A stretch of 64,000 nt of DNA, taken from assembly GCF_900060185.1 (NCBI RefSeq), contig NZ_FIZY01000006.1, positions 88,316-152,315 on the forward strand, written 5' to 3'. Position 1 is the first letter of the stretch; each line of letters starts with the position of its first letter. The notes below the pieces were generated by a model, which searched no databases, was not told the origin of the DNA, and was given only the letters and a program-made list of their open reading frames with translations. The position numbers were made by a program, and so were the translations under genes. This document shows positions 9,883 to 16,372 of the stretch, piece after piece. Origin of the DNA: Grimontia marina. GTDB lineage: Bacteria; Pseudomonadota; Gammaproteobacteria; Enterobacterales; Vibrionaceae.

Positions 9883-10023
9883 TTATCCTTTCAATCGTTT
9901 CATGGCCAGCGCACCAATCACCACGACGAACCCTGCCAGCAACATAGTGCGTTCAGACACGTCTATGGTGAATTTCAGCGGCTCCGGGGTGGCGACGTTT
10001 ACGCCAAATTCGTTCGGTATCAT
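9883..10023 (-). CDS. Small phage membrane protein (46 aa)
   Basis: Starts MIPNEFGVNV. A soluble N-terminal half is followed by one hydrophobic helix (MLLAGFVVVIGALA) and a basic tail MKRLKG. The start overlaps the upstream gene's stop in an ATGA arrangement. It is consistent with a virion inner-membrane protein of the kind abundant in PM2-like phages. Function unknown. Confidence 0.7.
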   Translation of the reverse strand: MIPNEFGVNVATPEPLKFTIDVSERTMLLAGFVVVIGALAMKRLKG

Positions 10024-10145
10024 GCGACCTCCATCCGGGTTTCAATGACGGTAATGCGTCGCTCCATACGCCAAATCAGCAGCCCCACCCCAATTAGCAA
10101 TGGAGAAAGCCCCATTTGATTCAGTTCAATGAGCGTTTGACCCAT
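10020..10145 (-). CDS. Small phage membrane protein (41 aa)
   Basis: Starts MGQTLIELNQMGLSPLLI. One hydrophobic segment (about residues 12-24) is followed by a charged helix (RMERRITVIETRMEVA). Its start overlaps the upstream stop (TAATG) and its stop overlaps the downstream start (ATGA), so it lies in a chain of translationally coupled tiny genes. Short N-out proteins like this occur as holin partners or membrane virion proteins; neither can be decided here. Confidence 0.7.
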   Translation of the reverse strand: MGQTLIELNQMGLSPLLIGVGLLIWRMERRITVIETRMEVA

Positions 10146-10369
10146 TACGCCCCCTTGAACTGGTCGCGAACGGTTTCCCAGAAACCGACCGCAAACGGAA
10201 TCGCTGCGCCAACAATGCCGCCATAGCTGACGCCTGCATCAGTCACGGTCGCGGTGAATAAATGCCCCTGACCGCTTGCCAGTGCCACGCCTGAGCCAAT
10301 CAGCGCCAGCCCGCGCACCGTGGAGGGTTGTTTCAAACGGCGCTTTAACGCCTCAAGATAGTTAGCCAT
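10145..10369 (-). CDS. Small phage membrane protein, possible holin
   Basis: 74 aa. After a basic N-terminus (LEALKRRLKQPSTVRG) come two likely membrane segments (LALIGSGVALASG and GGIVGAAIPFAVGFWETV). The size and layout are holin-like, and it follows the candidate cell-wall enzyme cluster, but two-helix virion proteins look the same. It is coupled to its neighbours by overlaps of 8 bp upstream and 1 bp downstream. Confidence 0.65.
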   Translation of the reverse strand: MANYLEALKRRLKQPSTVRGLALIGSGVALASGQGHLFTATVTDAGVSYGGIVGAAIPFAVGFWETVRDQFKGA

Positions 10370-10772
10370 TAAATGAAATCTCCTGATTAATGAGCGGACG
10401 GTAACGGGGCAGCATCGCCCCGCCCCGTTCCCCGAAAAGTTTGGTCAGTGCAGGTTGCCACGGCTCCCAATTCCAAAGCGTTGCTTCTGCCTCTGGGGTT
10501 AACCGGTACTCGCTGGTGAGGTAGAAATCACGAATCATCAACGGGCGTAATTCCACCTCATAAGAGCCGCTTTGCCATTGGGTGAACTCAGCGAGCAGCG
10601 AGCCCGCCGGGGCGGTAGCGTCGCTCACTGCGTCATTGACCGCACTGACGGCCTTACCTGCCAGTTTTCGCGTGAGGTACCACACCGCCACGCCACCCAA
10701 GACGACGAAACCTAAATCGACCAGACGCCGATTAAGCGAGGGCGATAGCTTGAGTGATGAGGTCATCGTCAT
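10362..10772 (-). CDS. Phage membrane-anchored protein, unknown
   Basis: 136 aa. One transmembrane helix near the N-terminus (LVDLGFVVLGGVAVWYLTRKL, about residues 16-36), then a soluble domain rich in Trp and Glu (LWNWEPWQPALTKLFGE). Its length is close to that recalled for PM2 P6 (~137 aa), but length alone does not establish homology. The 5' end overlaps the upstream gene by 41 bp, unusually long for this operon. Probably a virion membrane protein. Confidence 0.7.
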   Translation of the reverse strand: MTMTSSLKLSPSLNRRLVDLGFVVLGGVAVWYLTRKLAGKAVSAVNDAVSDATAPAGSLLAEFTQWQSGSYEVELRPLMIRDFYLTSEYRLTPEAEATLWNWEPWQPALTKLFGERGGAMLPRYRPLINQEISFNG

Positions 10773-11184
10773 AAGGCTGCATCCCGTTTTCGTGTTTGAT
10801 AATGGTTTTCAGCAATAGCGGATAGTGACCCAATCCCAACGGCGCGTCAGGCGAGACACCAAGTCTAGAAGCCACATGATGGATATACGCCTCTGTGTTG
10901 TTTTCATGGGATGGCGCCCAGCGGTTGATAATGCCGCGCACCGTGTGAATCTGATGCTTGTGGCGGTAAGTCATCAGCACGCGGTAAAGCGCACGAATCC
11001 CCCACTGTGGCGCGTCGAAGATGATAAAACGGCCATCATTGCCGCGATAGCCTTTCCACGGTGTGCCGTTGTCTTCGATGTTGCCCGGGTTATGGTTGCG
11101 GATGCCTCGCGGCGAACTGGATGATTTAGAGAGCATCAACACCCCCGCCAGTGCCGCCAGAATCAACAGGTGTTGCTGCTTCAT
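10732..11184 (-). CDS. Phage structural/lytic protein with lysozyme-like domain (candidate)
   Basis: 150 aa. An N-terminal membrane anchor (LLILAALAGVLMLSK) is followed by a soluble domain beginning GIRNHNPGNIE and containing GIRALYRVLMTYRHKH, TVRGIINRWAPSHENNT and KHENGMQPYDDD. This pattern is widespread in phage proteins annotated as structural or peptidoglycan-degrading, with a lysozyme-like fold. In a membrane-containing phage it could open the cell wall during entry. Its 5' end overlaps the previous gene by 59 bp. The enzymatic role is an inference from the family pattern. Confidence 0.75.
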   Translation of the reverse strand: MKQQHLLILAALAGVLMLSKSSSSPRGIRNHNPGNIEDNGTPWKGYRGNDGRFIIFDAPQWGIRALYRVLMTYRHKHQIHTVRGIINRWAPSHENNTEAYIHHVASRLGVSPDAPLGLGHYPLLLKTIIKHENGMQPYDDDLITQAIALA

Positions 11185-11434
11185 CGGCCTTTTCCTTTTC
11201 TACGGCGCGTTGATGTTCATCCAACAGCCACGCATAGTGCTTATCAAACTCTGTCTGCGTCAGGGCGCTATTATTGCGGGCGTCGGTGTATTCCACCTCG
11301 CCGCGTCCGGTCACGGTGTCAAAATGCACCGCCCATTCCCCGCGACGCATTTCAAAGCCGCCATGCGGCCTCATGTCAACGCCTACGCCGTTAACAATGA
11401 TGAGTTGGTCTTGTGTGATGGCTGTGATTTTCAT
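11126..11434 (-). CDS. Phage protein, unknown (102 aa)
   Basis: A small mixed alpha/beta N-terminal domain (MKITAITQDQLIIVNGVGVDM, WAVHFDTVTGRGEVEYTD), then a charged helix and a Gly-rich tail. The N-terminal part reads like a small accessory or chaperone protein that often follows tail-fibre-type genes in phages. It follows the spike candidate with a 4-bp overlap and runs 59 bp into the next gene. A role in spike assembly is a guess from position. Confidence 0.65.
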   Translation of the reverse strand: MKITAITQDQLIIVNGVGVDMRPHGGFEMRRGEWAVHFDTVTGRGEVEYTDARNNSALTQTEFDKHYAWLLDEHQRAVEKEKADEAATPVDSGGTGGGVDAL

Positions 11435-11880
11435 AATTTTCTAATCCAAATAACGGCGATTGATTTTTGACGGGTATTAATCGTGGTTGATGAACTGGAC
11501 GCCCCCGAACCGTGACTGTGTGCATGTGAAGAGCCATTGGAGCCTGTATTGGTCGAATAACCACCGGAAAGGTTTCCCGATTTCGGTGAATAAGGTAATG
11601 AACCGCTACCACTGGATTTTGACTGCTGCATGCCATGCGTATGACTTGGCATTTGCGCATTGCTTAACGTGTGATTATTCACCCAAACTCTTGTTGTGAT
11701 AATTGGCCTAGCTTCATCTGAGCCAAACTGTTGGCCAGCCTTGTAAGCACGACCCGCACCCACCACGGCGCGGTCAACCATATCGGCGGCCAACACCCAC
11801 CCGCTCGGAATGTCGTTCAGCGTACCGGAATGGATTTTTACATCCCCCGATTTCCAACCGCCTGCATTTAGCCGTGGCAT
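11431..11880 (-). CDS. Tail-fibre-like His/Ser/Gly-rich protein, candidate receptor-binding spike
   Basis: 149 aa. The N-terminal part (SGTLNDIPSGWVLAAD) and the MPSHTHGM and SHAHSHGSG stretches are characteristic of the collar/fibre-tip domains of tailed phages, where histidines coordinate metal along a trimer. Long Ser/Gly linkers lie between them, and the end is SIAVIWIRKL. PM2 itself uses a larger spike (P1). Here a fibre-type tip in a tailless phage suggests exchange of the host-recognition module. It starts 1 bp before the stop of the upstream 175-aa gene. Confidence 0.7.
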   Translation of the reverse strand: MPRLNAGGWKSGDVKIHSGTLNDIPSGWVLAADMVDRAVVGAGRAYKAGQQFGSDEARPIITTRVWVNNHTLSNAQMPSHTHGMQQSKSSGSGSLPYSPKSGNLSGGYSTNTGSNGSSHAHSHGSGASSSSTTINTRQKSIAVIWIRKL

Positions 11881-12407
11881 CAGTTCAGCTCCTCTAAGGT
11901 GCGAACGGTTGCCGCCGTTGGGGAAAACCCAAACACCGCCGCCTGTGTGCTGATTTCAAGGCTTTCGCCAGCATCGACACGAATACCTGTTTCTGCATCC
12001 AGCCCCGTCCCGCCGATATAGGTCAACACATCGCAGAAAATCAGCACACTTCGACGGCCAAGCCTCGCAGGAACGATTTCCGCCGCTTGATTGGCCGTTA
12101 ATGTTGCTTTACTGCTTTGCAGGGTGGCGGCACCAGTGAGAACGGTTTCTAAACGGTCATCAACCAACTTTGCGAGACTCGCAAAAACCGTTAAATCCTG
12201 CGGGGTGCCTGACGAGATAAAAAAGCTTTTAAACGGCTTTGGGTGCTCAATGGCAAGCCCCTGGTACAGCACCGTTTCCAGCTCGCTGTCGTCGTGGTAC
12301 TCAAACCGCACATTGACTGAGCCTGACGCACTGACCACCTTGAAAAAAGTTCCGGTCAGGCCATAAGGCTTAGGCAGGGTATCCGCTTTGATTTTTAACA
12401 TGCTCAT
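11880..12407 (-). CDS. Phage structural protein, probable spike base/vertex
   Basis: 175 aa, no membrane segment. Beta-rich sequence (GSVNVRFEYHDDSELETVLYQ, LTVFASLAKLVDDRLETVLTG) ending in LEISTQAAVFGFSPTAATVRTL. This kind of sequence is seen in small virion proteins that sit on capsid vertices or spikes. Its position between the Ser/Thr-rich membrane protein and the fibre-like gene fits that role. It overlaps neighbours by 1 bp on both sides. Function inferred from position only. Confidence 0.65.
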   Translation of the reverse strand: MSMLKIKADTLPKPYGLTGTFFKVVSASGSVNVRFEYHDDSELETVLYQGLAIEHPKPFKSFFISSGTPQDLTVFASLAKLVDDRLETVLTGAATLQSSKATLTANQAAEIVPARLGRRSVLIFCDVLTYIGGTGLDAETGIRVDAGESLEISTQAAVFGFSPTAATVRTLEELN

Positions 12408-12841
12408 CAGAACTTACCCCGCAGCGCGACGGCCACGCCTACTGCTGCCAGAGACAAAGCGACGTATTTAGTCATGGTTTGCGCAGAACCCGCTTCACTG
12501 GACAGGGAGAGGTTTTTTGCCACATCCAGCGCGGCACTTGTGGCACCCGCTGAGGCGGTCAGAGATTGACTAACAACGTCGCGTGACAAATCCCCCATTT
12601 CACTGATTGCCAAACGTGAAACGGCCTCATTGCTTTCCAGTGCTTCAGAGCTTGATTTGCTCATCGCTTGCAGTGCTGCCGATACTGCGCCGTGGTCGGT
12701 CATGGTAGCGTGAATCGTGGAATCTGTGACACCACTTAGGACGACGCCATTATTGGCACCCTGAATCCCCACGCTCGAATTCAGATTGGTGGTCGTGGTG
12801 GTGTTGGTTGTGGTGTTACTGGAGCTACTTTTACCGCCCAT
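12407..12841 (-). CDS. Ser/Thr-rich phage membrane protein
   Basis: 144 aa. It starts with a low-complexity run (MGGKSSSSNTTTNTTTTT), has an Ala/Ser-rich helical middle, and ends with one hydrophobic helix (YVALSLAAVGVAVALRGKF). The domain order is soluble, helical, C-terminal anchor. It probably spans from capsid to membrane in the virion. No family recognised beyond that. It overlaps the upstream gene by 11 bp. Confidence 0.7.
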   Translation of the reverse strand: MGGKSSSSNTTTNTTTTTNLNSSVGIQGANNGVVLSGVTDSTIHATMTDHGAVSAALQAMSKSSSEALESNEAVSRLAISEMGDLSRDVVSQSLTASAGATSAALDVAKNLSLSSEAGSAQTMTKYVALSLAAVGVAVALRGKF

Positions 12842-13226
12842 GCAAAACCATCCTTAAAACGTATTCATTGGAGTCCGGACGCCATTCGACAAGATGGAAC
12901 GGCAAGCCCAACATATTGAGAAAACGCAGCTCCCCGCGCCGCTGGGTGTGCACCCGAATAGAAGTACAACCAACCCTTTCAGCCGTTTGCACGATGTGAG
13001 GTGCAACACTGGCAAGGCGGTGCCTCCCGGTAAACCCGACAACAACCAGTTCGCGCCCTTCGGGGCGGAGACACATCACAGCGCCGTTACAGCCAAAAAT
13101 AAACTCATTACCGAGTGCGGTTTGCTCTTTGGCGTCCGTGATGTAATCCCCAAGGCTGAGCGCCAGTGCAGGCGCGGCCACCTCAAAAGGGAGCGGAAAC
13201 AGGTCAGTTTTTGCGGGTGTAGACAT
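12831..13226 (-). CDS. Phage protein, unknown, soluble (131 aa)
   Basis: A soluble alpha/beta protein in the middle of the structural operon. Segments such as FGCNGAVMCLRPEGRELVVVGF, VGCTSIRVHTQRRGELRFLNMLGLPF and EYVLRMVL have the strand-helix rhythm of a GNAT-like acyltransferase fold, but no acetyl-CoA loop is convincing. It overlaps the upstream gene by 23 bp. I do not assign a function. Confidence 0.65.
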   Translation of the reverse strand: MSTPAKTDLFPLPFEVAAPALALSLGDYITDAKEQTALGNEFIFGCNGAVMCLRPEGRELVVVGFTGRHRLASVAPHIVQTAERVGCTSIRVHTQRRGELRFLNMLGLPFHLVEWRPDSNEYVLRMVLHGR

Positions 13227-13413
13227 ACAGTGCCGCGAGCCCGGTTAACAACAGCGCCCAAGAGGGAATCCCGTTGTTACTGCCGAAATTAATCGCGCCC
13301 CCTGTAAAGCCGCTGTTGGTGGTGTGCGTGGTGGTGTTGTGCGCGGCAGAGGGTCCCGCGCTGCCACCTTGCAGCCCACCGCCACCCGTAAGCGAGGTCA
13401 TCGAGCCAAACAT
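13204..13413 (-). CDS. Small phage membrane protein (69 aa)
   Basis: Gly/Ser/Thr-rich N-terminal two thirds (LTGGGGLQGGSAGPSAAHN) and one C-terminal transmembrane helix (PSWALLLTGLAALYVYTRKN). The topology matches the two flanking genes, which suggests a family of virion proteins anchored in the internal membrane with flexible arms toward the capsid. Length equals that recalled for PM2 P8 (69 aa); homology is not shown. Confidence 0.7.
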   Translation of the reverse strand: MFGSMTSLTGGGGLQGGSAGPSAAHNTTTHTTNSGFTGGAINFGSNNGIPSWALLLTGLAALYVYTRKN

Positions 13414-13422
13414 GATGCCCCC

Positions 13423-13737
13423 TTACTTTTTCAGCAGCAGGACAACAGCACAGACACCCAGCGCGCCAATCATCAGCATTTGATTGCTGACACCCGGCAC
13501 CAGTGAACCGCGCATCGGTTGCGGGTTAATCTGGCTGGAGTGCTCCGGCTGGCTGGCTACGGGTTGCTGTGAGGCGCCCGTCGCGTCCTGCCCTGCCTGA
13601 ATGCGTTCATATTCCAGATACGCCCCGGCGGCAGAGCTGAAAAGGTCGCCCGCCTTATCGACAAAGCCACCCCACCATGCATCACCCGAAGGTGCGCTCA
13701 CGGCGTTAGGGTTCAACGCTCCAATTGCTTGCGCCAT
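13423..13737 (-). CDS. Phage virion membrane protein (PM2 P3-like by size and position)
   Basis: 104 aa. The N-terminus MAQAIGALNPNAVSAPSGDA is soluble, with SGDAWWGGFVDKAGDLF followed by a Gln/Ser/Pro-rich linker and a C-terminal helix (MLMIGALGVCAVVLLLKK). It starts 9 bp after the capsid protein stop. In PM2 a 104-aa membrane protein (P3) underlies the capsid; the matching length and place next to the capsid gene make it a reasonable counterpart, not proven. Confidence 0.72.
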   Translation of the reverse strand: MAQAIGALNPNAVSAPSGDAWWGGFVDKAGDLFSSAAGAYLEYERIQAGQDATGASQQPVASQPEHSSQINPQPMRGSLVPGVSNQMLMIGALGVCAVVLLLKK

Positions 13738-13746
13738 CTCGCCCCC

Positions 13747-14538
13747 TTAGATGCCTTGGTATTGGTCGAGGTACTCGACAACCACATCAACGGCGCCCGG
13801 ATTTGCCAGCGTCGGACGGATACGGAAATCCTGCACGCCTTCCAGTACCAGCGCCTGAGACATATCGCCTTCGAGCATGAAATCGAGCGACATTTTGTGG
13901 GACGATTGCGGGTCGCGGGCATAGTCGGTCTGGATTTTGGCCGCGAGTGTCTTGTCCATCTCGAACACACGCAAGCCGTTCATGTCCAGCTCGCAGCGGG
14001 TCACGTCCGGGCTGTAGAGATGTACCGACGCAATGCGGGCACCGCGTGGAAGCGGCAAGTTGTCGATTTCCTGCTCGCCAGCGGTGGCAAACGATACCGG
14101 GAAGGTTTTCACCTTGGTGATGATACCCAGCGGTGACTGGTTGCCTTTGATGGCGTGCCCGGTCAGTTTTGGCGCGGTCGCATCGTCTGCAATATCAATC
14201 AACAGGGTCAGGGTTTGCACGTCTGAGGTGCCGACCGCGAACACTCGCTGCTGCGCCGGGTCATCCATCTCGGGACGGATAAACCAGATAGGTAGACTCG
14301 AAGCCGTGGCCGTGCCGCGCTTGTAGTGCTTGTTCAGGGAGTTCAGGCGCTCGCCATCTTTCCACTTCTGCACCACTTTGCCGTTCACTTCCAGACGGAT
14401 GTTTTTCATCTGGGCCAGCGCCATGCCGGAGAACTCCAGCAACAGCATGTGATACGCCAGACCTAACGGCAGTTCAAGTGTTGCGGTTGCGCCTGCAACG
14501 ACGTTCGAAAAGGAAGGGAGTTTATGGGTTAAACGCAT
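13747..14538 (-). CDS. Major capsid protein candidate (PM2 P2-like, double jelly-roll expected)
   Basis: 263 aa, nearly the size of PM2 P2 (269 aa). No membrane segment or enzyme motif; beta-rich throughout. It begins MRLTHKLPSFSNVVAGATAT and contains MLLLEFSGMALAQMKNIRLEVNGK, VQTLTLLIDIADD and, at the C-terminus, VLEGVQDFRIRPTLANPGAV and VVVEYLDQY. The MALAQMKNIRLEVNGKVVQ and YLDQ segments are what I recall from marine PM2-like capsid proteins. Position after the packaging ATPase and before small membrane proteins agrees. Structure prediction would settle the double jelly-roll fold. Confidence 0.8.
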   Translation of the reverse strand: MRLTHKLPSFSNVVAGATATLELPLGLAYHMLLLEFSGMALAQMKNIRLEVNGKVVQKWKDGERLNSLNKHYKRGTATASSLPIWFIRPEMDDPAQQRVFAVGTSDVQTLTLLIDIADDATAPKLTGHAIKGNQSPLGIITKVKTFPVSFATAGEQEIDNLPLPRGARIASVHLYSPDVTRCELDMNGLRVFEMDKTLAAKIQTDYARDPQSSHKMSLDFMLEGDMSQALVLEGVQDFRIRPTLANPGAVDVVVEYLDQYQGI

Positions 14539-14551
14539 AAGTCATACCCCC

Positions 14552-14647
14552 TTATGCGTAAACGATTTTTTTCACGGGCTCAACGCGGTTAGCGACCCAC
14601 AGGGTAGCCAGTGACACCAGAATGAGCGGCGCGTATTTCTTAATCAT
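14552..14647 (-). CDS. 31-aa phage membrane peptide
   Basis: Starts MIKKYAPLILVSLATLWVAN and ends VEPVKKIVYA: a single helix with basic ends. A GGAGAAA ribosome site precedes the ATG by a good distance and the capsid gene follows 13 bp after its stop. Similar very short hydrophobic virion proteins (about 34-42 aa) are known in PM2. It is too short for ordinary ORF calling. Confidence 0.65.
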   Translation of the reverse strand: MIKKYAPLILVSLATLWVANRVEPVKKIVYA

Positions 14648-14716
14648 GTGAGTTTCTCCAAAGTGACGTCTCACGACGTGAACAGGGACGCTTCACAGCG
14701 TGCCAAGGAGTTATTA

Positions 14717-14733
14717 GTCAATATCATATTGAC
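14717..14733. promoter_or_regulatory. Operator-like palindrome before the capsid operon
   Basis: GTCAATATCATATTGAC, with 7-bp perfect arms, in the 117-bp gap between the ATPase stop and the first capsid-operon gene. The half-site GTCAAT also forms the palindrome ATTGACGTCAAT at 18767-18778 in the control region. This suggests that the same phage regulator acts at both promoters. Confidence 0.55.
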
Positions 14734-14764
14734 GCTGTTTTCAAAGGTTTTTTACAACTTTCCG

Positions 14765-15418
14765 TTACGTTACGGGCGCTCGGACTACGGTCTCCCGTTG
14801 GTGGGTCAAATTGCCCTTTGTGACGGATAAATCCGAACGTTTGAACGCCACCCAATCGAGTTTCACCAGTCCGGCCAGTTCGTCCGGGTTGATGTTCATT
14901 TCACGGGCGACGCTGACCCGGTCAGCATCGCGCCCCAACAACCCGGTACGGATAACCGCCGCCTGACTGAGTGCGGTTTTATCCGCCTCTGCGGGGCGTT
15001 GGGTCACGGCCATCACCTTAATCGCCCGCTTACGGCCACGGCGCAGCAATCGTCCCCATGCAGGCGGCGCTTTGGCCGGGGTGGTGACATCGGCGATTTC
15101 TTCTGCCACCGCCACACAGCGCCCCCACGCAAACACCGCATTACCCCAAAAATCAAAGGCGTCCTGTCCTTCACTGACGAACGCAATTTTTAACCCGCCC
15201 GCCGGATGGCGGTAAAGATAATCGAGAAACTGCCGCGCACTGGTCACACGGACAAAGCCGGGCTGGTCTCCATATTCGTCATCCGGGTCAAACACGGCCA
15301 CGCGGGGCGCCTTATCAATGACGCGTTTGACGTGGGAGGACTTGCCCGCGCCCGTCGTCCCGCATATGTATTCATGCTGTGCATCGAGTGAGGTATCAAT
15401 CCGTTTCCTATTGCTCAT
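14765..15418 (-). CDS. Genome-packaging ATPase (PM2 P9-like, FtsK/HerA superfamily)
   Basis: The motor that loads DNA into the preformed capsid. The start at 15418 (MSNRKRIDTS) gives 217 aa, the length I recall for PM2 P9. The Walker A motif CGTTGAGKSSHVKRV is at about residues 18-32. A P9/A32-type region follows: VAVFDPDDEYGD for strand 2, GLKIAFVSE for Walker B, and the VMAVTQRPAEADKT sensor segment, which is characteristic of membrane-containing phage ATPases. An upstream in-frame extension to 15643 is rejected because it overlaps the previous gene and is low-complexity arginine-rich. Overlaps the upstream gene by 11 bp. Confidence 0.88.
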   Translation of the reverse strand: MSNRKRIDTSLDAQHEYICGTTGAGKSSHVKRVIDKAPRVAVFDPDDEYGDQPGFVRVTSARQFLDYLYRHPAGGLKIAFVSEGQDAFDFWGNAVFAWGRCVAVAEEIADVTTPAKAPPAWGRLLRRGRKRAIKVMAVTQRPAEADKTALSQAAVIRTGLLGRDADRVSVAREMNINPDELAGLVKLDWVAFKRSDLSVTKGNLTHQRETVVRAPVT

Positions 15419-15899
15419 GCAGTACCCCTTCTTGTAAGGCGTTGTCAGGATTGTGTACCGCGCCCGCCGTGTCGTCCGGCAGAGCGTCCTGTTGCGTTTC
15501 CGGTGGTTTCTCCTTCGGCGGGATACCCATCGCCAGACGTGACCCGGCGACGCCTGCCACCACCAGACCAAAACCCACCGCCGGGTGGTCAAGGTTGGCG
15601 TCAGGGAAATAGTGTTGCAGACACACAGTGCCGCTTTCGGCAATGGCGTCCACCTCTTCGGGCTGGATTTTCCAGTTGGGGCAAACCAGCGCAGACAATA
15701 CCGTGGTTAGCGTGGCAATAGTGCCTTTGAGCACCGGGTCAGCCGCCATCGGCTCAGCGGGTGCGGCGTCAAATTCCATGCCCTCGCCCGGGTCGCTTTG
15801 TGGCGCGTCAGCAGGCAAAGGTTCGCCACCGTCGAGTGCGACGGCAGCAGGCGCGAGCAGTTTCAAATCTGCCCGCACGTCGTGAAGTTCATTATCCAT
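15408..15899 (-). CDS. Phage membrane-associated protein, unknown (163 aa)
   Basis: Acidic, Pro/Ala-rich N-terminus (residues 1-50), then two hydrophobic stretches (GTIATLTTVLSALVCPNW, HPAVGFGLVVAGVAGSRLAMG), then an acidic Gln/Asp-rich tail. It lies directly upstream of the packaging ATPase with an 11-bp overlap. It could be a membrane partner of the packaging vertex, by analogy with other membrane-containing phages; this is inference. Family not recognised. Confidence 0.65.
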   Translation of the reverse strand: MDNELHDVRADLKLLAPAAVALDGGEPLPADAPQSDPGEGMEFDAAPAEPMAADPVLKGTIATLTTVLSALVCPNWKIQPEEVDAIAESGTVCLQHYFPDANLDHPAVGFGLVVAGVAGSRLAMGIPPKEKPPETQQDALPDDTAGAVHNPDNALQEGVLHEQ

Positions 15900-15929
15900 G
15901 TCTCTGTCTCCCGACAGTGAGTTGTGTGA

Positions 15930-16157
15930 TTATCCCCAAAGGGCTTTCATGAAACCCTCTTCCTCTGGAGGTGTTTCTTGGTTGTGCTCAGGCAAAGGAA
16001 TCATTTGCTTTTTGAGCCAGTTTTGCCCGGCGGGCAGATTGGGCTTAATCATACCCGCCTCGCCCAAGTAGTAGAGCTTGCCGCGCTTGTCCTCGCGCAC
16101 TTCGGCCATGTCGCCCGCAATCGGGCACTTTACGTGCCCTATCGTCTCTCTCGGCAT
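15930..16157 (-). CDS. Small phage protein, unknown (75 aa)
   Basis: Compact N-terminal domain HVKCPIAGDMAEVREDKRGKLYY followed by GMIKPNLPAGQNWLKKQM and an acidic tail ending MKALWG. The single CPxxG motif hints at half of a metal knuckle, but no second cysteine pair exists. It lies between the replication and packaging genes and may be a DNA-binding or regulatory early protein. Starts 2 bp after the upstream stop. Confidence 0.65.
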   Translation of the reverse strand: MPRETIGHVKCPIAGDMAEVREDKRGKLYYLGEAGMIKPNLPAGQNWLKKQMIPLPEHNQETPPEEEGFMKALWG

Positions 16158-16159
16158 GG

Positions 16160-16372
16160 TTAGCCCTCCCCGTTTTCAATGGTGGCAGGCTGGCGCTCAT
16201 CGCTGTTCATGTAAGCGCGGATTTCACGAAGTTCGGTGTTGACCGCTCTCACCCAAACCACCATGAGGCGCAGCGGTGCCAGAAATCGCCCATACACCGG
16301 GTGACTGGTCGCCTTTTTCACCTCTTGGTCAATCTCGTTCGTCACTGTCTCCAAATTCTTGTTTTTCGCCAT
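16160..16372 (-). CDS. Small phage protein, unknown (70 aa)
   Basis: Helical, mixed-charge protein (ETVTNEIDQEVKKATSHPVYG, LRLMVVWVRAVNTELREIRAYM). It overlaps the end of the replication gene by 44 bp in another frame, again showing tight packing. No recognised family. A role in replication or regulation is possible from position only. Confidence 0.6.
   Translation of the reverse strand: MAKNKNLETVTNEIDQEVKKATSHPVYGRFLAPLRLMVVWVRAVNTELREIRAYMNSDERQPATIENGEG

Noticed and set aside
14663..14675. Possible matS-like GTGACGTCTCAC in the prophage
   Set aside because: One base short and the second half does not fit GTGACRNYGTCAC.
15419..15643. N-terminal extension of the packaging ATPase
   Set aside because: Overlaps the upstream gene almost entirely and is Arg/Trp-rich; the start at 15418 gives the expected length and motif position.
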